From: Pacificispira sp002696645
Lineage (GTDB): Bacteria; Pseudomonadota; Alphaproteobacteria; UBA8366; Aestuariispiraceae
NCBI RefSeq assembly: GCF_048892425.1
Contig: NZ_JBLZHU010000007.1
Location: 62,001 to 126,000 of the forward strand
DNA: 64,000 bases
Reading direction: 5' to 3'
Part shown: piece by piece, positions 17,506 to 26,539 of the stretch
How the letters are laid out: each line of letters begins with the position of its first letter
How positions within the stretch are numbered: position 1 is the stretch's first letter
The notes under the pieces: generated by a model
Seen by the model: only the letters and a program-made list of their open reading frames with translations
What the model was told of the DNA's origin: nothing
The model's database searches: none
Made by a program: the position numbers and the translations under genes

Positions 17506-18879
17506 CTATTCCGCTGCGGCTGCCCGAACTACGGGCTCTCGCATCGTCACGAATTCTTCCGCACTTGTTGGATGAATGCCAACGGTCGCGTCGAAATCTG
17601 CCTTTGTCGCGCCAGCCTTCATCGCGACCCCAAAGCCCTGGGCGATTTCGCCGGATTCCGGACCGACCATATGCAAGCCGACCACACGGTCACTTTTGGT
17701 GTCAACGATCAACTTCATGAAGCTGCGCTCGTCACTGCCAGACATTGTGTGCTTCATTGGGCGAAATTCAGAGCAATAGACATCCACCTCACCATATTTC
17801 GTGCGGGCTTCTGCTTCTGACAGGCCGACAGTCCCAATCGGCGGCTGGCTGAAAACAGCGGTTGGAATATCGCGATAATCCATCTTCCGCCCACCCTTGC
17901 CATAGGTGTTATGGGCGAAAACCATGCCTTCCGCGATGGCGACCGGCGTCAGGGCGACACGATCAATCACATCGCCCAGGGCATAAATGGACTTAACCGA
18001 GGTCTGGAAATCATCATTGACGATGATTGCCCCACCCTTTGCCAATTCAACCCCGGCCTCTTCCAGACCCAGGCCCGCCGTATTGGGCGCCCGTCCCGTA
18101 GCATACAGGATGGTATCTGCTTCCATCGTGGACCCGTCTTCCAGGGTTGCCACCAATGTCCCGTTGTCCCGTTTATCGACCTTCGCGATATTAGCGTTGA
18201 ATTGCAGGTCAATTCCTTTCTTGCGAATTTCCTCCGCCAGGAAATGGCGCACATCGTCATCGAATCCACGCAGGAAATGCGGGCCACGATACAATTGCGT
18301 GACCTGTGATCCCAAACCATTCAGAACGCCGGCCAATTCAACCGCAATATAACCGCCGCCCACGACAATCACACGCTTGGGCAGGGCATCCATAAAGAAG
18401 AATTCATTCGATGTGATGACATGCTCGCGCCCCGGAATCTCTGGAACCGACGGCCAGCCCCCGACTGCGACCAGAATACGTTCCGCCGTGATGGTTTCCC
18501 CATTCACCTCAACCTCATGGGGACCCTTTACCGTTGCGCGGGCATTATACAGGGTGACGCCTGCATTTTTCAGCAAACCATCATAAATGCCATTCAACCG
18601 ATTGATTTCAGTATTCTTCCGTTCCACCAGAGTGGCCCAATCGAAACTGCGTGGCCCGACCGTCCAGCCAAAACCGGCAGCTTCTTCGAAATCTTCCCGA
18701 TAGTGGGAGGCGTAGACCATCAGTTTCTTGGGAACACAGCCAACATTGACGCAGGTTCCGCCCAGATATCGATCTTCCGCGACAGCCACTTTCGCGCCCA
18801 GAGACGCAGACATACGTCCCGCCCGGACCCCGCCGGAACCGGCACCAATTACAAACAAATCATAGTCATAGTGGCTCAT
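17506..18879 (-). CDS. gor: Glutathione-disulfide reductase
   Basis: NADPH-dependent flavoenzyme that keeps glutathione reduced. The 457-residue protein shows the FAD-binding GAGSGGVRAGR, the redox pair Cys43/Cys48 in GGTCVNVGCVPKK, an NADPH-binding GGGYIAVELAGV, and the C-terminal catalytic HPTSAEEFV. The exact spacing of the cysteines and the HPTSAEE end favour glutathione reductase over dihydrolipoamide dehydrogenase or mercuric reductase. The start ATG has AGGAG about ten bases upstream. It is divergent from the ferredoxin-like gene. Confidence 0.95.
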   Translation of the reverse strand: MSHYDYDLFVIGAGSGGVRAGRMSASLGAKVAVAEDRYLGGTCVNVGCVPKKLMVYASHYREDFEEAAGFGWTVGPRSFDWATLVERKNTEINRLNGIYDGLLKNAGVTLYNARATVKGPHEVEVNGETITAERILVAVGGWPSVPEIPGREHVITSNEFFFMDALPKRVIVVGGGYIAVELAGVLNGLGSQVTQLYRGPHFLRGFDDDVRHFLAEEIRKKGIDLQFNANIAKVDKRDNGTLVATLEDGSTMEADTILYATGRAPNTAGLGLEEAGVELAKGGAIIVNDDFQTSVKSIYALGDVIDRVALTPVAIAEGMVFAHNTYGKGGRKMDYRDIPTAVFSQPPIGTVGLSEAEARTKYGEVDVYCSEFRPMKHTMSGSDERSFMKLIVDTKSDRVVGLHMVGPESGEIAQGFGVAMKAGATKADFDATVGIHPTSAEEFVTMREPVVRAAAAE

Positions 18880-18986
18880 CGCGAAACGCGCTCCTATATG
18901 GTACTAAAGATAAATCCTCATCTAGCGGAAACATGGGGTAGAACAGCGAAGAGGACAAGAGCCGGTTCGCCCGGCATGAGGAACGA

Positions 18987-19349
18987 ATGTCAGAAACCAG
19001 GAAAAACACCCCGGAACGGCGCTATCCCCGTTTAAAGGTCTGTGTGAATTTTCGCGCAGGCGACGTGCTGCCTTCCTGTGGCGCTAAGGGGTCTAGGGAA
19101 CTGGCCCAATCGTTAAAGGAAGAAATTGCCAAGCGCGGCGACTTTATCAGCCTGGAGACAGTGCATTGCCTGGGAAAATGTCATATTGGCCCAACCCTGA
19201 AACTGCTGCCATCTGGGCCGTTTCTACAGGGGGCCCAGGCCGCAGATGCGGCGTGTATCGCCGACCTGCTGCAGGCTGAATCCTATGATATCCTGGAACA
19301 TAAATTTGCTAACCCCGATGAATTTGAGACCGTTCAGAAAAAGCCATGA
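18987..19349 (+). CDS. Thioredoxin-fold [2Fe-2S] ferredoxin-like protein
   Basis: A 120-residue protein resembling the stand-alone thioredoxin-like [2Fe-2S] ferredoxins. Four cysteines sit at 19, 31, 61 and 65 in the order C-x11-C ... CLGKC, the family pattern for cluster ligation. Family members act as small electron carriers, but the partner here is unknown. It heads an apparent three-gene transcript: its stop overlaps the next start (ATGA) and the vWA gene follows within 45 bases. A cytosolic redox protein leading two exported proteins is unusual. Confidence 0.75.
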   Translation: MSETRKNTPERRYPRLKVCVNFRAGDVLPSCGAKGSRELAQSLKEEIAKRGDFISLETVHCLGKCHIGPTLKLLPSGPFLQGAQAADAACIADLLQAESYDILEHKFANPDEFETVQKKP

Positions 19350-19798
19350 TCCTGCGCGCCAAAATTCTGATAATCCTGTTATGTATTGGACTTGGCAGCC
19401 TGGCCCTGTTGCAATCATCGCCAGTCGCGCTGGCGCAAAGCCAGGAATTCATGCGCCGTATTCCAGAAGTAGTTCAGCCAGAACCCTACAAGCCCACCCG
19501 AACAAAAGTTGGCGGCACCCGGATAATTTATCCTGTGGACCCGCAATCCCTTAACCAGGCCCTGTCGAAGAACCTGTCAGAGGCCTGTGCCCGGCTGGAA
19601 TTCAATCAGGCGCGCCATGGCCGCTATTTCATTATGGTGCCCCGTCCGAACCAGGACCCCTTGCGGTTCGGCTATGCCCAGGGGGATGGATTGAACTTGT
19701 TAGACCCAAACGGTTTACGCGGTACAGATGTCATCTATCTTTTTGACCGGGATGAGACATCAGAGTGTAAAGTTTATGTCTATCCCAAAACATTTTAA
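19346..19798 (+). CDS. Secreted protein of unknown function
   Basis: A 150-residue protein I do not recognise. A Sec signal peptide (about residues 1-31, cleavage after VALAQ) is followed by a proline-rich stretch and a compact domain (about 60-150). The mature part has two cysteines (in EACARLE and SECKVYVYP) that could pair. No catalytic motif is visible. It overlaps the ferredoxin-like gene by four bases and precedes the vWA gene, so the three are probably co-expressed. Confidence 0.7.
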   Translation: MILRAKILIILLCIGLGSLALLQSSPVALAQSQEFMRRIPEVVQPEPYKPTRTKVGGTRIIYPVDPQSLNQALSKNLSEACARLEFNQARHGRYFIMVPRPNQDPLRFGYAQGDGLNLLDPNGLRGTDVIYLFDRDETSECKVYVYPKTF

Positions 19799-19840
19799 GG
19801 CATTATGCCGTCGCAAGGGGTGACCAAGAGGTCCACAGAC

Positions 19841-20638
19841 ATGAAGCCTGTTATTAGAGTCTGCATTGCCGCCTGTTTCGGCCTGGCCCTTTTGTCCGGC
19901 ATGGCGGGGCCCCCTCCCATACGCAGTTTCGCCGCGCTGGAAACCACGCCGACCGGGCGAGAAGGAAAATGCGGCGCGGTTGATCTGGTGATCGCGATGG
20001 ACACGACCCATTCCATGGCGACCGCTATTCGCGATGTGAAACGCGAAATGGTCCATTTGTTGGATTTGACGAAATTCGTCTCAGGTGGGGATTACCGACT
20101 AGGACTGATCAGTTTCAAGGATCGCATCACGGTCGAGGTCGACCTGGGAGGTACCCCCGATAATCCAGACACGGCAGAGGCAATCAGTTGGAGCATCCGC
20201 CGCCTGACTGCAGAAGGCGGCAATGGCGGACCGGAAGCCAGTGACGAAGCCCTGCATACGGCCGTCGCCAATCTGACCGCAGAAAACCGCCCGCAAGACG
20301 GGGATTTCACGGGCGTTTGGGAGGCACGCAGCCGCATCCTGGTGCTGGTCACAGACAACCTGCCAGGCGGTTTTGATGATCAGTTTGATGAGGGCGTGGA
20401 TGACCTGAATGCCCGCGATGTCACAACATTGGCGCTGGATAAGGATATCCGCATTTCGTCGGTTTACATCCCGACATCTGGATTTGAAATGTCGCCAGAC
20501 CCGCGCGTGGAGCAGATCATGCGCGCCTATGCGCAACTGACCGGCGGCGTATTTGCCATCACCCAGACGTCAGGTCTGGGCGCAGCAGAAGCCATTGCCG
20601 ATATCATCAACCGATGCGGCTCGCGCCCCCTGTCCTAA
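19841..20638 (+). CDS. Secreted von Willebrand factor A domain protein
   Basis: A 265-residue exported vWA protein. A signal peptide spans about residues 1-33; the vWA domain starts at CGAVDLVIAMDTTHSM, where Asp54, Thr56 and Ser58 form a DxTxS variant of the MIDAS metal site. A later GGPEASDEAL turn and VLVTDNLPGG fit the other MIDAS loops. The frame also has an ATG at 19805 with a short AAGG upstream, but the start at 19841 gives a cleaner signal peptide and has AGAGG upstream. It probably binds a protein in the periplasm or outside. It closes the ferredoxin-led operon. Confidence 0.78.
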   Translation: MKPVIRVCIAACFGLALLSGMAGPPPIRSFAALETTPTGREGKCGAVDLVIAMDTTHSMATAIRDVKREMVHLLDLTKFVSGGDYRLGLISFKDRITVEVDLGGTPDNPDTAEAISWSIRRLTAEGGNGGPEASDEALHTAVANLTAENRPQDGDFTGVWEARSRILVLVTDNLPGGFDDQFDEGVDDLNARDVTTLALDKDIRISSVYIPTSGFEMSPDPRVEQIMRAYAQLTGGVFAITQTSGLGAAEAIADIINRCGSRPLS

Positions 20639-20680
20639 CAAACTGCCAGAACAGGGGCGGGAATTTATCAGGAACGGAAC

Positions 20681-20986
20681 TTAAGCGGCCAGCTTCAGCG
20701 CAGGCACTTCGACACCGAACAATGCTTCATACGCTTTCGGATCGTAATGGCGCAGGCACAGAGCGGCAAAATCAGAGGCCGTCATACCCAGTTGCAGGGC
20801 CATTGACTGATAGAATGCAGACGGCACCGGACGGCGGCCTACTTCAATATCAGAAAGCCAGCCAGCATTGGGCAGGCCAGCCTGTTCGGCCAATTCAGCC
20901 TGGGTGATTTCACGGGCCAGGCGCAATTGTTCAATCTGGTGACCGCCTTCAGCCCAGGGGCCGCGAATGTCTGTCGTCGTTGTCAT
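20681..20986 (-). CDS. XRE-family helix-turn-helix regulator
   Basis: A 101-residue DNA-binding protein with a Cro/CI-type helix-turn-helix: IEQLRLAREITQAELAEQAGLPNAGWLSDIEVGRRPVPS. The recognition helix region starts with PNAGWLSDIE. The C-terminal 40 residues are short and probably serve dimerisation. The frame opens ten codons earlier, but ATG 20986 has AAGGA seven bases upstream. It is not paired with a toxin-like gene; the nearest neighbours are the vWA gene (convergent) and folK downstream of a 258-base gap. Target operator unknown. Confidence 0.8.
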   Translation of the reverse strand: MTTTTDIRGPWAEGGHQIEQLRLAREITQAELAEQAGLPNAGWLSDIEVGRRPVPSAFYQSMALQLGMTASDFAALCLRHYDPKAYEALFGVEVPALKLAA

Positions 20987-21244
20987 ACTCTTGTCCTTCA
21001 TTTCTGTCGGGCGCACCTCTCAGAAAAGAAAGCGCGCTGGTTTTTCCATTTGCCATACGGGAATTTATGCATGCGCTATGCCAATAAATGGTTAACAGAT
21101 GCTGTGCGTTCATGGTGTCATGAGCGCGGCGGCCTGATAAACCGGGTGGATCACAGCGCCGATGTCATCGTCCCTCGGCGTTGGACGTCACATTATTGCA
21201 ATGCACAAATAACTTAACCGCAAAGATCGAGACGCAGGGATGCG

Positions 21245-21724
21245 TCAAACGCATGGCTGGACAGTATCGCGTCCCGGAACCTGTGCCAAAAGCTGAGAAA
21301 TGCTGAGGGGTTCTGTGGGTCCTATCAGGTCTGGCGCGATGTCACACAGCGGAACCAGGACAAAGGCACGCTCTGCAATTCGCGGATGCGGCAGCGTCAG
21401 ACGTTCCGAATTCAGCACGGTATCGCCAAAAAACAGGATATCCAGGTCGATCTGACGGGGGCCGTTCACAACAGAAGGGACGCGACCGATCTCCGATTCC
21501 AGGCGTTTGAGAAAATCCAGCAGGGCCAGCGGCGTCAAATCCGTCACCCCGGACACGACCATATTCAGAAACGCGGGCTGGTCGGCCACATACATCGGGG
21601 CCGTTTCGTAAATGCCAGATTGCTGATCAATCACCACATGTTCCTGCAGCCGGTCAATCGCGGTTTCAAGCGACAGATGCCGGTCCCCCAAATTGCCGCC
21701 TAACGCCAGATAGACCCGAACCAT
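21245..21724 (-). CDS. folK: 2-amino-4-hydroxy-6-hydroxymethyldihydropteridine pyrophosphokinase
   Basis: Transfers pyrophosphate from ATP to 6-hydroxymethyl-7,8-dihydropterin, making the substrate of FolP. The 159-residue protein shows YLALGGNLGDR, the ATP/substrate block NMVVSGVTDL, and the metal-binding GPRQIDLDILFFG followed by PHPRIAERAFVL. ATG 21724 is preferred over the TTG six bases upstream. It begins right at the folP stop, so folP-folK form a tight operon on the minus strand. Confidence 0.95.
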   Translation of the reverse strand: MVRVYLALGGNLGDRHLSLETAIDRLQEHVVIDQQSGIYETAPMYVADQPAFLNMVVSGVTDLTPLALLDFLKRLESEIGRVPSVVNGPRQIDLDILFFGDTVLNSERLTLPHPRIAERAFVLVPLCDIAPDLIGPTEPLSISQLLAQVPGRDTVQPCV

Positions 21725-21726
21725 GA

Positions 21727-22620
21727 TCAACCCCTTTCCGCGCGTGCTGCCTTCCCGGCTTGCAGCATTGCTTCGGTCATTCGAACCACTTTCACATTCT
21801 CTTCAACATCATGGACGCGCACAATGGCAGCCCCGCGCTGTACCGCTAATGCGGTGGTCGCCAATGTTGGATCGCGTCGATCATCTGCTGGCAGATTAAG
21901 CACACGCCCCATAAAGCTTTTGCGACTGGCCCCCAGTAAAACCGGATAGCCAATTGCCCGAATAACATCGATCCCTTCAATCAGGGCCATATTCTGGGCG
22001 GGCGTTTTACCGAACCCGACACCGGGATCCAGTATAATCCGATCACCACTGACACCGGCTTTGATAGCATTCTGCGCCAGATCCGCCATTTCCTGACAGA
22101 CGACGCGCAAAAATCCAGCGCCATAATCCGGTGCGGTGTAACTGCCACCCAAAACGCGGTCGATTTCTGCATGGCCAGGTTTGCTGCGGTTATGCATCAG
22201 GATTACCGGACAATTCGCAGCCTGTGCCACGGCGGCCATATCCGGGTCCGCCTGAAAGGCCCAGACGTCATTGATAATGTCAGCCCCCGCCGACAGTGCT
22301 GCCTGTGCGACGGATGCCTTATAGGTATCGATGGATATCGCGACATCGGGCAATTCCGCACGCAGGGCGGCAATAACCGGTGCGACACGCTGGGCCTCTT
22401 CCTGGGCCGGGATATAGGCCGCCCCCGGTCGCGTGCTTTCCCCCCCGATATCCAGAATATCGACGCCAGCCTGGAAAAATTTCACCGATTGCGCCACTGC
22501 GGCGGCGATGATGTCGCGTTCGCGGCCTAGTCCGTCGCCTGAGAAGGAGTCCGGTGTGATATTCACGATACCCATAACAAGGCATCGAGACGGTGGCGAA
22601 AGAAGGATGGAACGGGGCAT
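21727..22620 (-). CDS. folP: Dihydropteroate synthase
   Basis: Joins p-aminobenzoate to dihydropterin pyrophosphate; this is the sulfonamide target. The 297-residue TIM barrel shows MGIVNITPDSFSGDG, DIGGESTRPGA, DIINDVWAF, PVILMHNRSKPG, DPGVGFGKT and GASRKSFMG in order. The N-terminus extends a few residues beyond the usual start. folK follows directly, and folB lies divergently about 200 bases away, so three folate enzymes share this locus. Confidence 0.96.
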   Translation of the reverse strand: MPRSILLSPPSRCLVMGIVNITPDSFSGDGLGRERDIIAAAVAQSVKFFQAGVDILDIGGESTRPGAAYIPAQEEAQRVAPVIAALRAELPDVAISIDTYKASVAQAALSAGADIINDVWAFQADPDMAAVAQAANCPVILMHNRSKPGHAEIDRVLGGSYTAPDYGAGFLRVVCQEMADLAQNAIKAGVSGDRIILDPGVGFGKTPAQNMALIEGIDVIRAIGYPVLLGASRKSFMGRVLNLPADDRRDPTLATTALAVQRGAAIVRVHDVEENVKVVRMTEAMLQAGKAARAERG

Positions 22621-22817
22621 ATGGAAAGCCTCCTATCTGATCTGACTTTTCTTGCGTTCCCGGCCTGTTTGGGTAGTGTGTGCCGCTTGATGTCGGGGAA
22701 GTAGACCGTCAGAATGGCTTTGCCAAGTCTTCAGACGCCCCAGTGGCCGGTGATTAACGGTGCGGATATCCTGTGACCATAGGACAGGCTCCGCCCCAAG
22801 CGAAAGGGTGAGCAGAG

Positions 22818-23279
22818 ATGCGCGTGATGTCCGAGCTAGCACAGGACGCCTATCCGCTGACCAATGAGTCTGAACCGTCATCCCTGCACGACATAAACAA
22901 GGCGCCAGATCAGACCGATGTTGTGTATCGCATTGCCGTTCGTGACCTGGAAGTCACCTGGAGCATCGGCGTTTATGACTATGAACATCAGAAACGCCAG
23001 CCTATCCTGATCAACCTGGATCTGGAAGCGCGCGCCCTGGACGATTGGGACGCTGACGATTATCAGGCCGTTCCCTGCTATGCCCGGATCGTTGAACGCA
23101 TTGGGCAAATGGCGGCCGAAGGCCATGTGAAACTGGTCGAAACACTGGCCAATCGCATCGCCGAAATGTGTCTTGAGGATGATCGAATCCTGTCCGCGAA
23201 AATCCGCGTTGAGAAACCGGAAGCTTTGAAAAATGCGGGCTCTGTGGGCGTTGAAATCACCCGCACACGCATCGCCTGA
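22818..23279 (+). CDS. folB: Dihydroneopterin aldolase
   Basis: Cleaves 7,8-dihydroneopterin to 6-hydroxymethyldihydropterin and glycolaldehyde. The 153-residue protein has RDLEVTWSIGVYDYE with the substrate-binding tyrosine/glutamate, LVETLANRIAE, and the C-terminal IRVEKPEALKNAGSVGVEI, which carries the catalytic lysine. About 35 residues precede the usual start and have no recognisable motif; they may be a genuine extension because AGGGTGAG lies six bases before ATG 22818. It is divergent from folP-folK. Confidence 0.9.
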   Translation: MRVMSELAQDAYPLTNESEPSSLHDINKAPDQTDVVYRIAVRDLEVTWSIGVYDYEHQKRQPILINLDLEARALDDWDADDYQAVPCYARIVERIGQMAAEGHVKLVETLANRIAEMCLEDDRILSAKIRVEKPEALKNAGSVGVEITRTRIA

Positions 23280-23475
23280 TCTGGATAGCCCGGCCCCCGA
23301 TTCGCTATTACTGGCGGACAGCACACAATAGCGCCGCATAGGTTTGCACTGCAAACAAGTCTCAAACAGGCGGAATTCCGCGCCTGACGTTTGGGGGAAT
23401 ACCCCCTAGATGCTAATACTTGCACCGTTTCCGCCACAACATGTAGGGTATCCCTGAATTTGGCAGGAGTCTGTT

Positions 23476-26400
23476 TTGACGCTGCCGGACCTATTTATTC
23501 GAGGCATGTGGGGCGAAACAGTGGAGCGGACTTTCTGGATACAGGGGCGAACAGGGCGCTATTGGCAGAACCTGGAAAGCCTTGAGAGTGACCAGACCGC
23601 TATCATTCGATTGGGCGCGCTGATCAGTCAGGATCGTTATGACGAATTGCGCCTGGTGCAGGCGCAGGTTTCCGCAATAACCGGCGACACAACCTATACC
23701 AATATTGTGACAGTGCGCGACGGACAGGTTGTTGATTCTCCCATGCTGCGCGCGCAGGCATCCGGAGGCGATCCCGGTCTGTCAGAGGACGATCAGGAGA
23801 ACGCCAACCGCGATTATGGATCTGAAATTGCAGCCCAACAATTCTCCGGCGAGGAAGATACCCTGGACCCGGCGCAACACCCGCAACTGCGCTTCTGGCC
23901 CACACCGAAACCGGAAAACATGCAAGGCCGCCTGGGGCTGGGGGGTGAAAACCGCTGGGTAGGTGATACAGATCACGCGGAAGACTATTTTCCGCAGGAC
24001 CATCAGGCACAACCGCGCCCCGAAACGAAGTCCAAAGGGCCTGACGAAAATCCTGATCAGGCGGAACCGCAGCGCCCCAAACGGCGCACGGCGAAATTTG
24101 TACCGCACACGACGGTGCACAGCGCCACCGCTGCGTCTCAGCCCCCCTTTGACCATGATTTGAATGAGGACCTCAGGGACGAATTGGAAACCATTCGCGA
24201 ATGGACCTTCCCTGCGGAATTAAGTGAGGATGAGGCCGCAATCGTAGGCGATTACGATCCCCGTGTCGCGTCGATGCAGGACATCCCACCTCCGCTAACT
24301 AAGTCCACGCAAAGGACCGCCGCAAAGGGGCGCGCTGAGAAACCAACCCCGACGGCGCAAAAAGAAAAGCCGACGCATCTGGCGGCTGATCCGGATCGCA
24401 GAGCCAAGGATACAGCCCCCCGACCGGATCGCTTTCGTCTGTTTGGTCGCGAAAAAAGCGCCAGACGCGCGGCCAGCCGAGCAAACCCGTCGCCCAGTGA
24501 CGCCGGGCGTCGACACTCAGACAATCCTACCGGACGCGTTGCCTTGATGAGTGGTGTCTTTGCGGGGGCCCTGGCTACGGGCCTGGCCCTGTCAGCGATT
24601 AATCCTGATTTCGCAGGACGCGTCTTTGCCAGTATTTCAGGCCAGGTTGGCGAAATGCTGCCACGGACCAACTTAATTGATGCCATCGCCAATGGCGACC
24701 TGCCCACGGTGCGCGCGCGTCTGGCCGAAGGCGTTGATCCCAACAGCTTGGATTCAGAAGGCAACCCCGCCCTGCTGCGCGCGGCACGGTCCGGCAATCT
24801 GGCGGCGGTCAGCCTGCTGTTACAGGCCGGGGCTGATCCCACCCTGCCAACTCAGGATGGACGATCCGTGCTGCATCGTATTGCCGCCGAAGGACGAGGT
24901 CAGGCCCTGCAGAGAATGATTGATGCCGGTGCCCCGGTCGATCTGGCCGGTGGCGTTTATGGATGTCTGACGCCCCTATCCGTCGCCGCCGCCAATGGCC
25001 GCGTGCGGGCGGCAACCCTTCTTGCAGAGCGGGGGGCCAGCTTTGAGGAACAGCGGGGATGTTCCGTCGGACCGATGGAGATTGCCGCCGCCCATCCGCA
25101 TGTCTTAGCGCGTCTGGAACAGATGCGTGCAGAGCGGGATGCGCTGCTGCAAATGGCGGGGGCCAATGCAAAATCGGATACCCCGACCCGGTCTGGAACG
25201 GCGCTGGTCACGGCGTCGAACGTGCCACAGCAGGCTGACGCGAAACCAAATACCCCCCAGACGGAGCCTGCGGAGAAATCCATTCCAGAAGCCCTGGACA
25301 GACAAACGCTTGCATCCTTGGAAGCGCCCCCTGAACTGGAGGCCCCACAAGATAACTTTACCGCCCCGCCTTCCACTAAGGCGCAACCGGGTGAAAATTC
25401 GGTCTTCCTGCCCCCCAGCAAGCCCGATTCAAATGTGGAAAAACCGGCAGAACCAGCGCAAACCGCCAGTGCATCGGCGCTGAGCCCCCGCGTCTTTAAA
25501 AGCAAACTTAAGACGGCGATTGATTCCGCTGATAAGGGGGCTGTTGTCGCCTTACTGGGATCACCGCCGCCCGGCTTCACCCTGGATGAAGCAAAATTTG
25601 CGGTTGAAGACGGTTTTGGTTCTGGCGTGCGCACCGCCTTGGAACAAGCTGCATTGCACGGCCAAACAGATATCGTAAAACTGCTGGCCGACGATGGCGC
25701 GTCCATCCCGCCGCGTCTGATCCATCGAATTGTTCAACATTCAGACCGCCCGGAACTGGCAGGCATGTTAAGCACCCTGCTGGAAGAAGGCGCGGACCCG
25801 AATGGCATGTCTGATGGCCTGACACCACTGATGCGCGCCTCGTTGCGCGGGGATCCGCAAACCGCCTATGTCCTGATGGCCTTTGGCGCGGACCCTGCCA
25901 TGGTTTCTACGGATGGGCGTCTGGCGTCTGATTTTGCCAAGGAATCCGGACGGGCCGATCTGGAAGAACGACTGGTTCTGGCCGCTGCAGAGCCGCAATA
26001 TCGCAAGTTGATGATGGGGCTCAGCTGGTCAGACACCCTGTCTTCCCTGCGCGACAAAATTGAGGTCTGTAAGGACATTGGCGATGATTTCACCGCCTGC
26101 AAGCTGAACATCACAAGCTGGTTGAGCGACGCCAAGGTCATCGTTGCCCAGTTCGACCGCAAGACATCCAATCGTCTGGTCGCCCTGCAGATCGACAGCC
26201 GCCCCTTTTCCACGCCCGAAAATGCGATGGACCGGTTCGAATTTGCCCGCCGCGCCATTCAGGAACGTATTCCAGCCAGCCATGCAGGCTTCCTGACAAC
26301 GGAAGTCAGCAGCAAGATGAGCCTGTTTCAGTCCTTGCGACCGGAGGTCAATCAAGGACGCTTTTTCAGCTATTGGCCGGATCAGGATCGTCGTCGCCCC

Positions 26401-26487
26401 GTCTTCGTTCACCTGAAACTGACTGGTCTGGACGACAGCCATGGCTTCTATCGCATCGTGATCGGCAATCCGTTCCGCGCCAGTTAG
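23476..26487 (+). CDS. Large membrane-anchored ankyrin-repeat protein
   Basis: A 1003-residue protein with no recognised whole-length homologue. Order: a globular N-terminus (1-85), a low-complexity acidic, Pro/Gln/Lys-rich stretch (about 90-345), one transmembrane helix at about 355-377, a first block of ankyrin repeats from about 400 to 550 (for example GVDPNSLDSEGNPALLRAA), a Pro/Ala/Glu linker, a second ankyrin block about 678-835, and a C-terminal 150-residue domain with two cysteines. This gives an N-in type II topology with the ankyrin repeats in the periplasm. The start is TTG with AGGAG six bases upstream. Function unknown. Confidence 0.75.
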   Translation: MTLPDLFIRGMWGETVERTFWIQGRTGRYWQNLESLESDQTAIIRLGALISQDRYDELRLVQAQVSAITGDTTYTNIVTVRDGQVVDSPMLRAQASGGDPGLSEDDQENANRDYGSEIAAQQFSGEEDTLDPAQHPQLRFWPTPKPENMQGRLGLGGENRWVGDTDHAEDYFPQDHQAQPRPETKSKGPDENPDQAEPQRPKRRTAKFVPHTTVHSATAASQPPFDHDLNEDLRDELETIREWTFPAELSEDEAAIVGDYDPRVASMQDIPPPLTKSTQRTAAKGRAEKPTPTAQKEKPTHLAADPDRRAKDTAPRPDRFRLFGREKSARRAASRANPSPSDAGRRHSDNPTGRVALMSGVFAGALATGLALSAINPDFAGRVFASISGQVGEMLPRTNLIDAIANGDLPTVRARLAEGVDPNSLDSEGNPALLRAARSGNLAAVSLLLQAGADPTLPTQDGRSVLHRIAAEGRGQALQRMIDAGAPVDLAGGVYGCLTPLSVAAANGRVRAATLLAERGASFEEQRGCSVGPMEIAAAHPHVLARLEQMRAERDALLQMAGANAKSDTPTRSGTALVTASNVPQQADAKPNTPQTEPAEKSIPEALDRQTLASLEAPPELEAPQDNFTAPPSTKAQPGENSVFLPPSKPDSNVEKPAEPAQTASASALSPRVFKSKLKTAIDSADKGAVVALLGSPPPGFTLDEAKFAVEDGFGSGVRTALEQAALHGQTDIVKLLADDGASIPPRLIHRIVQHSDRPELAGMLSTLLEEGADPNGMSDGLTPLMRASLRGDPQTAYVLMAFGADPAMVSTDGRLASDFAKESGRADLEERLVLAAAEPQYRKLMMGLSWSDTLSSLRDKIEVCKDIGDDFTACKLNITSWLSDAKVIVAQFDRKTSNRLVALQIDSRPFSTPENAMDRFEFARRAIQERIPASHAGFLTTEVSSKMSLFQSLRPEVNQGRFFSYWPDQDRRRPVFVHLKLTGLDDSHGFYRIVIGNPFRAS

Positions 26488-26539
26488 GGTGGTGCGTGGT
26501 TATTCACAGGTCATGTTATGTATTAATGCGACGGTCGTG

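Noticed and set aside
20681..20986. XRE regulator as antitoxin of a toxin-antitoxin pair
   Set aside because: No small toxin-like gene is adjacent; neighbours are a vWA gene and folK.
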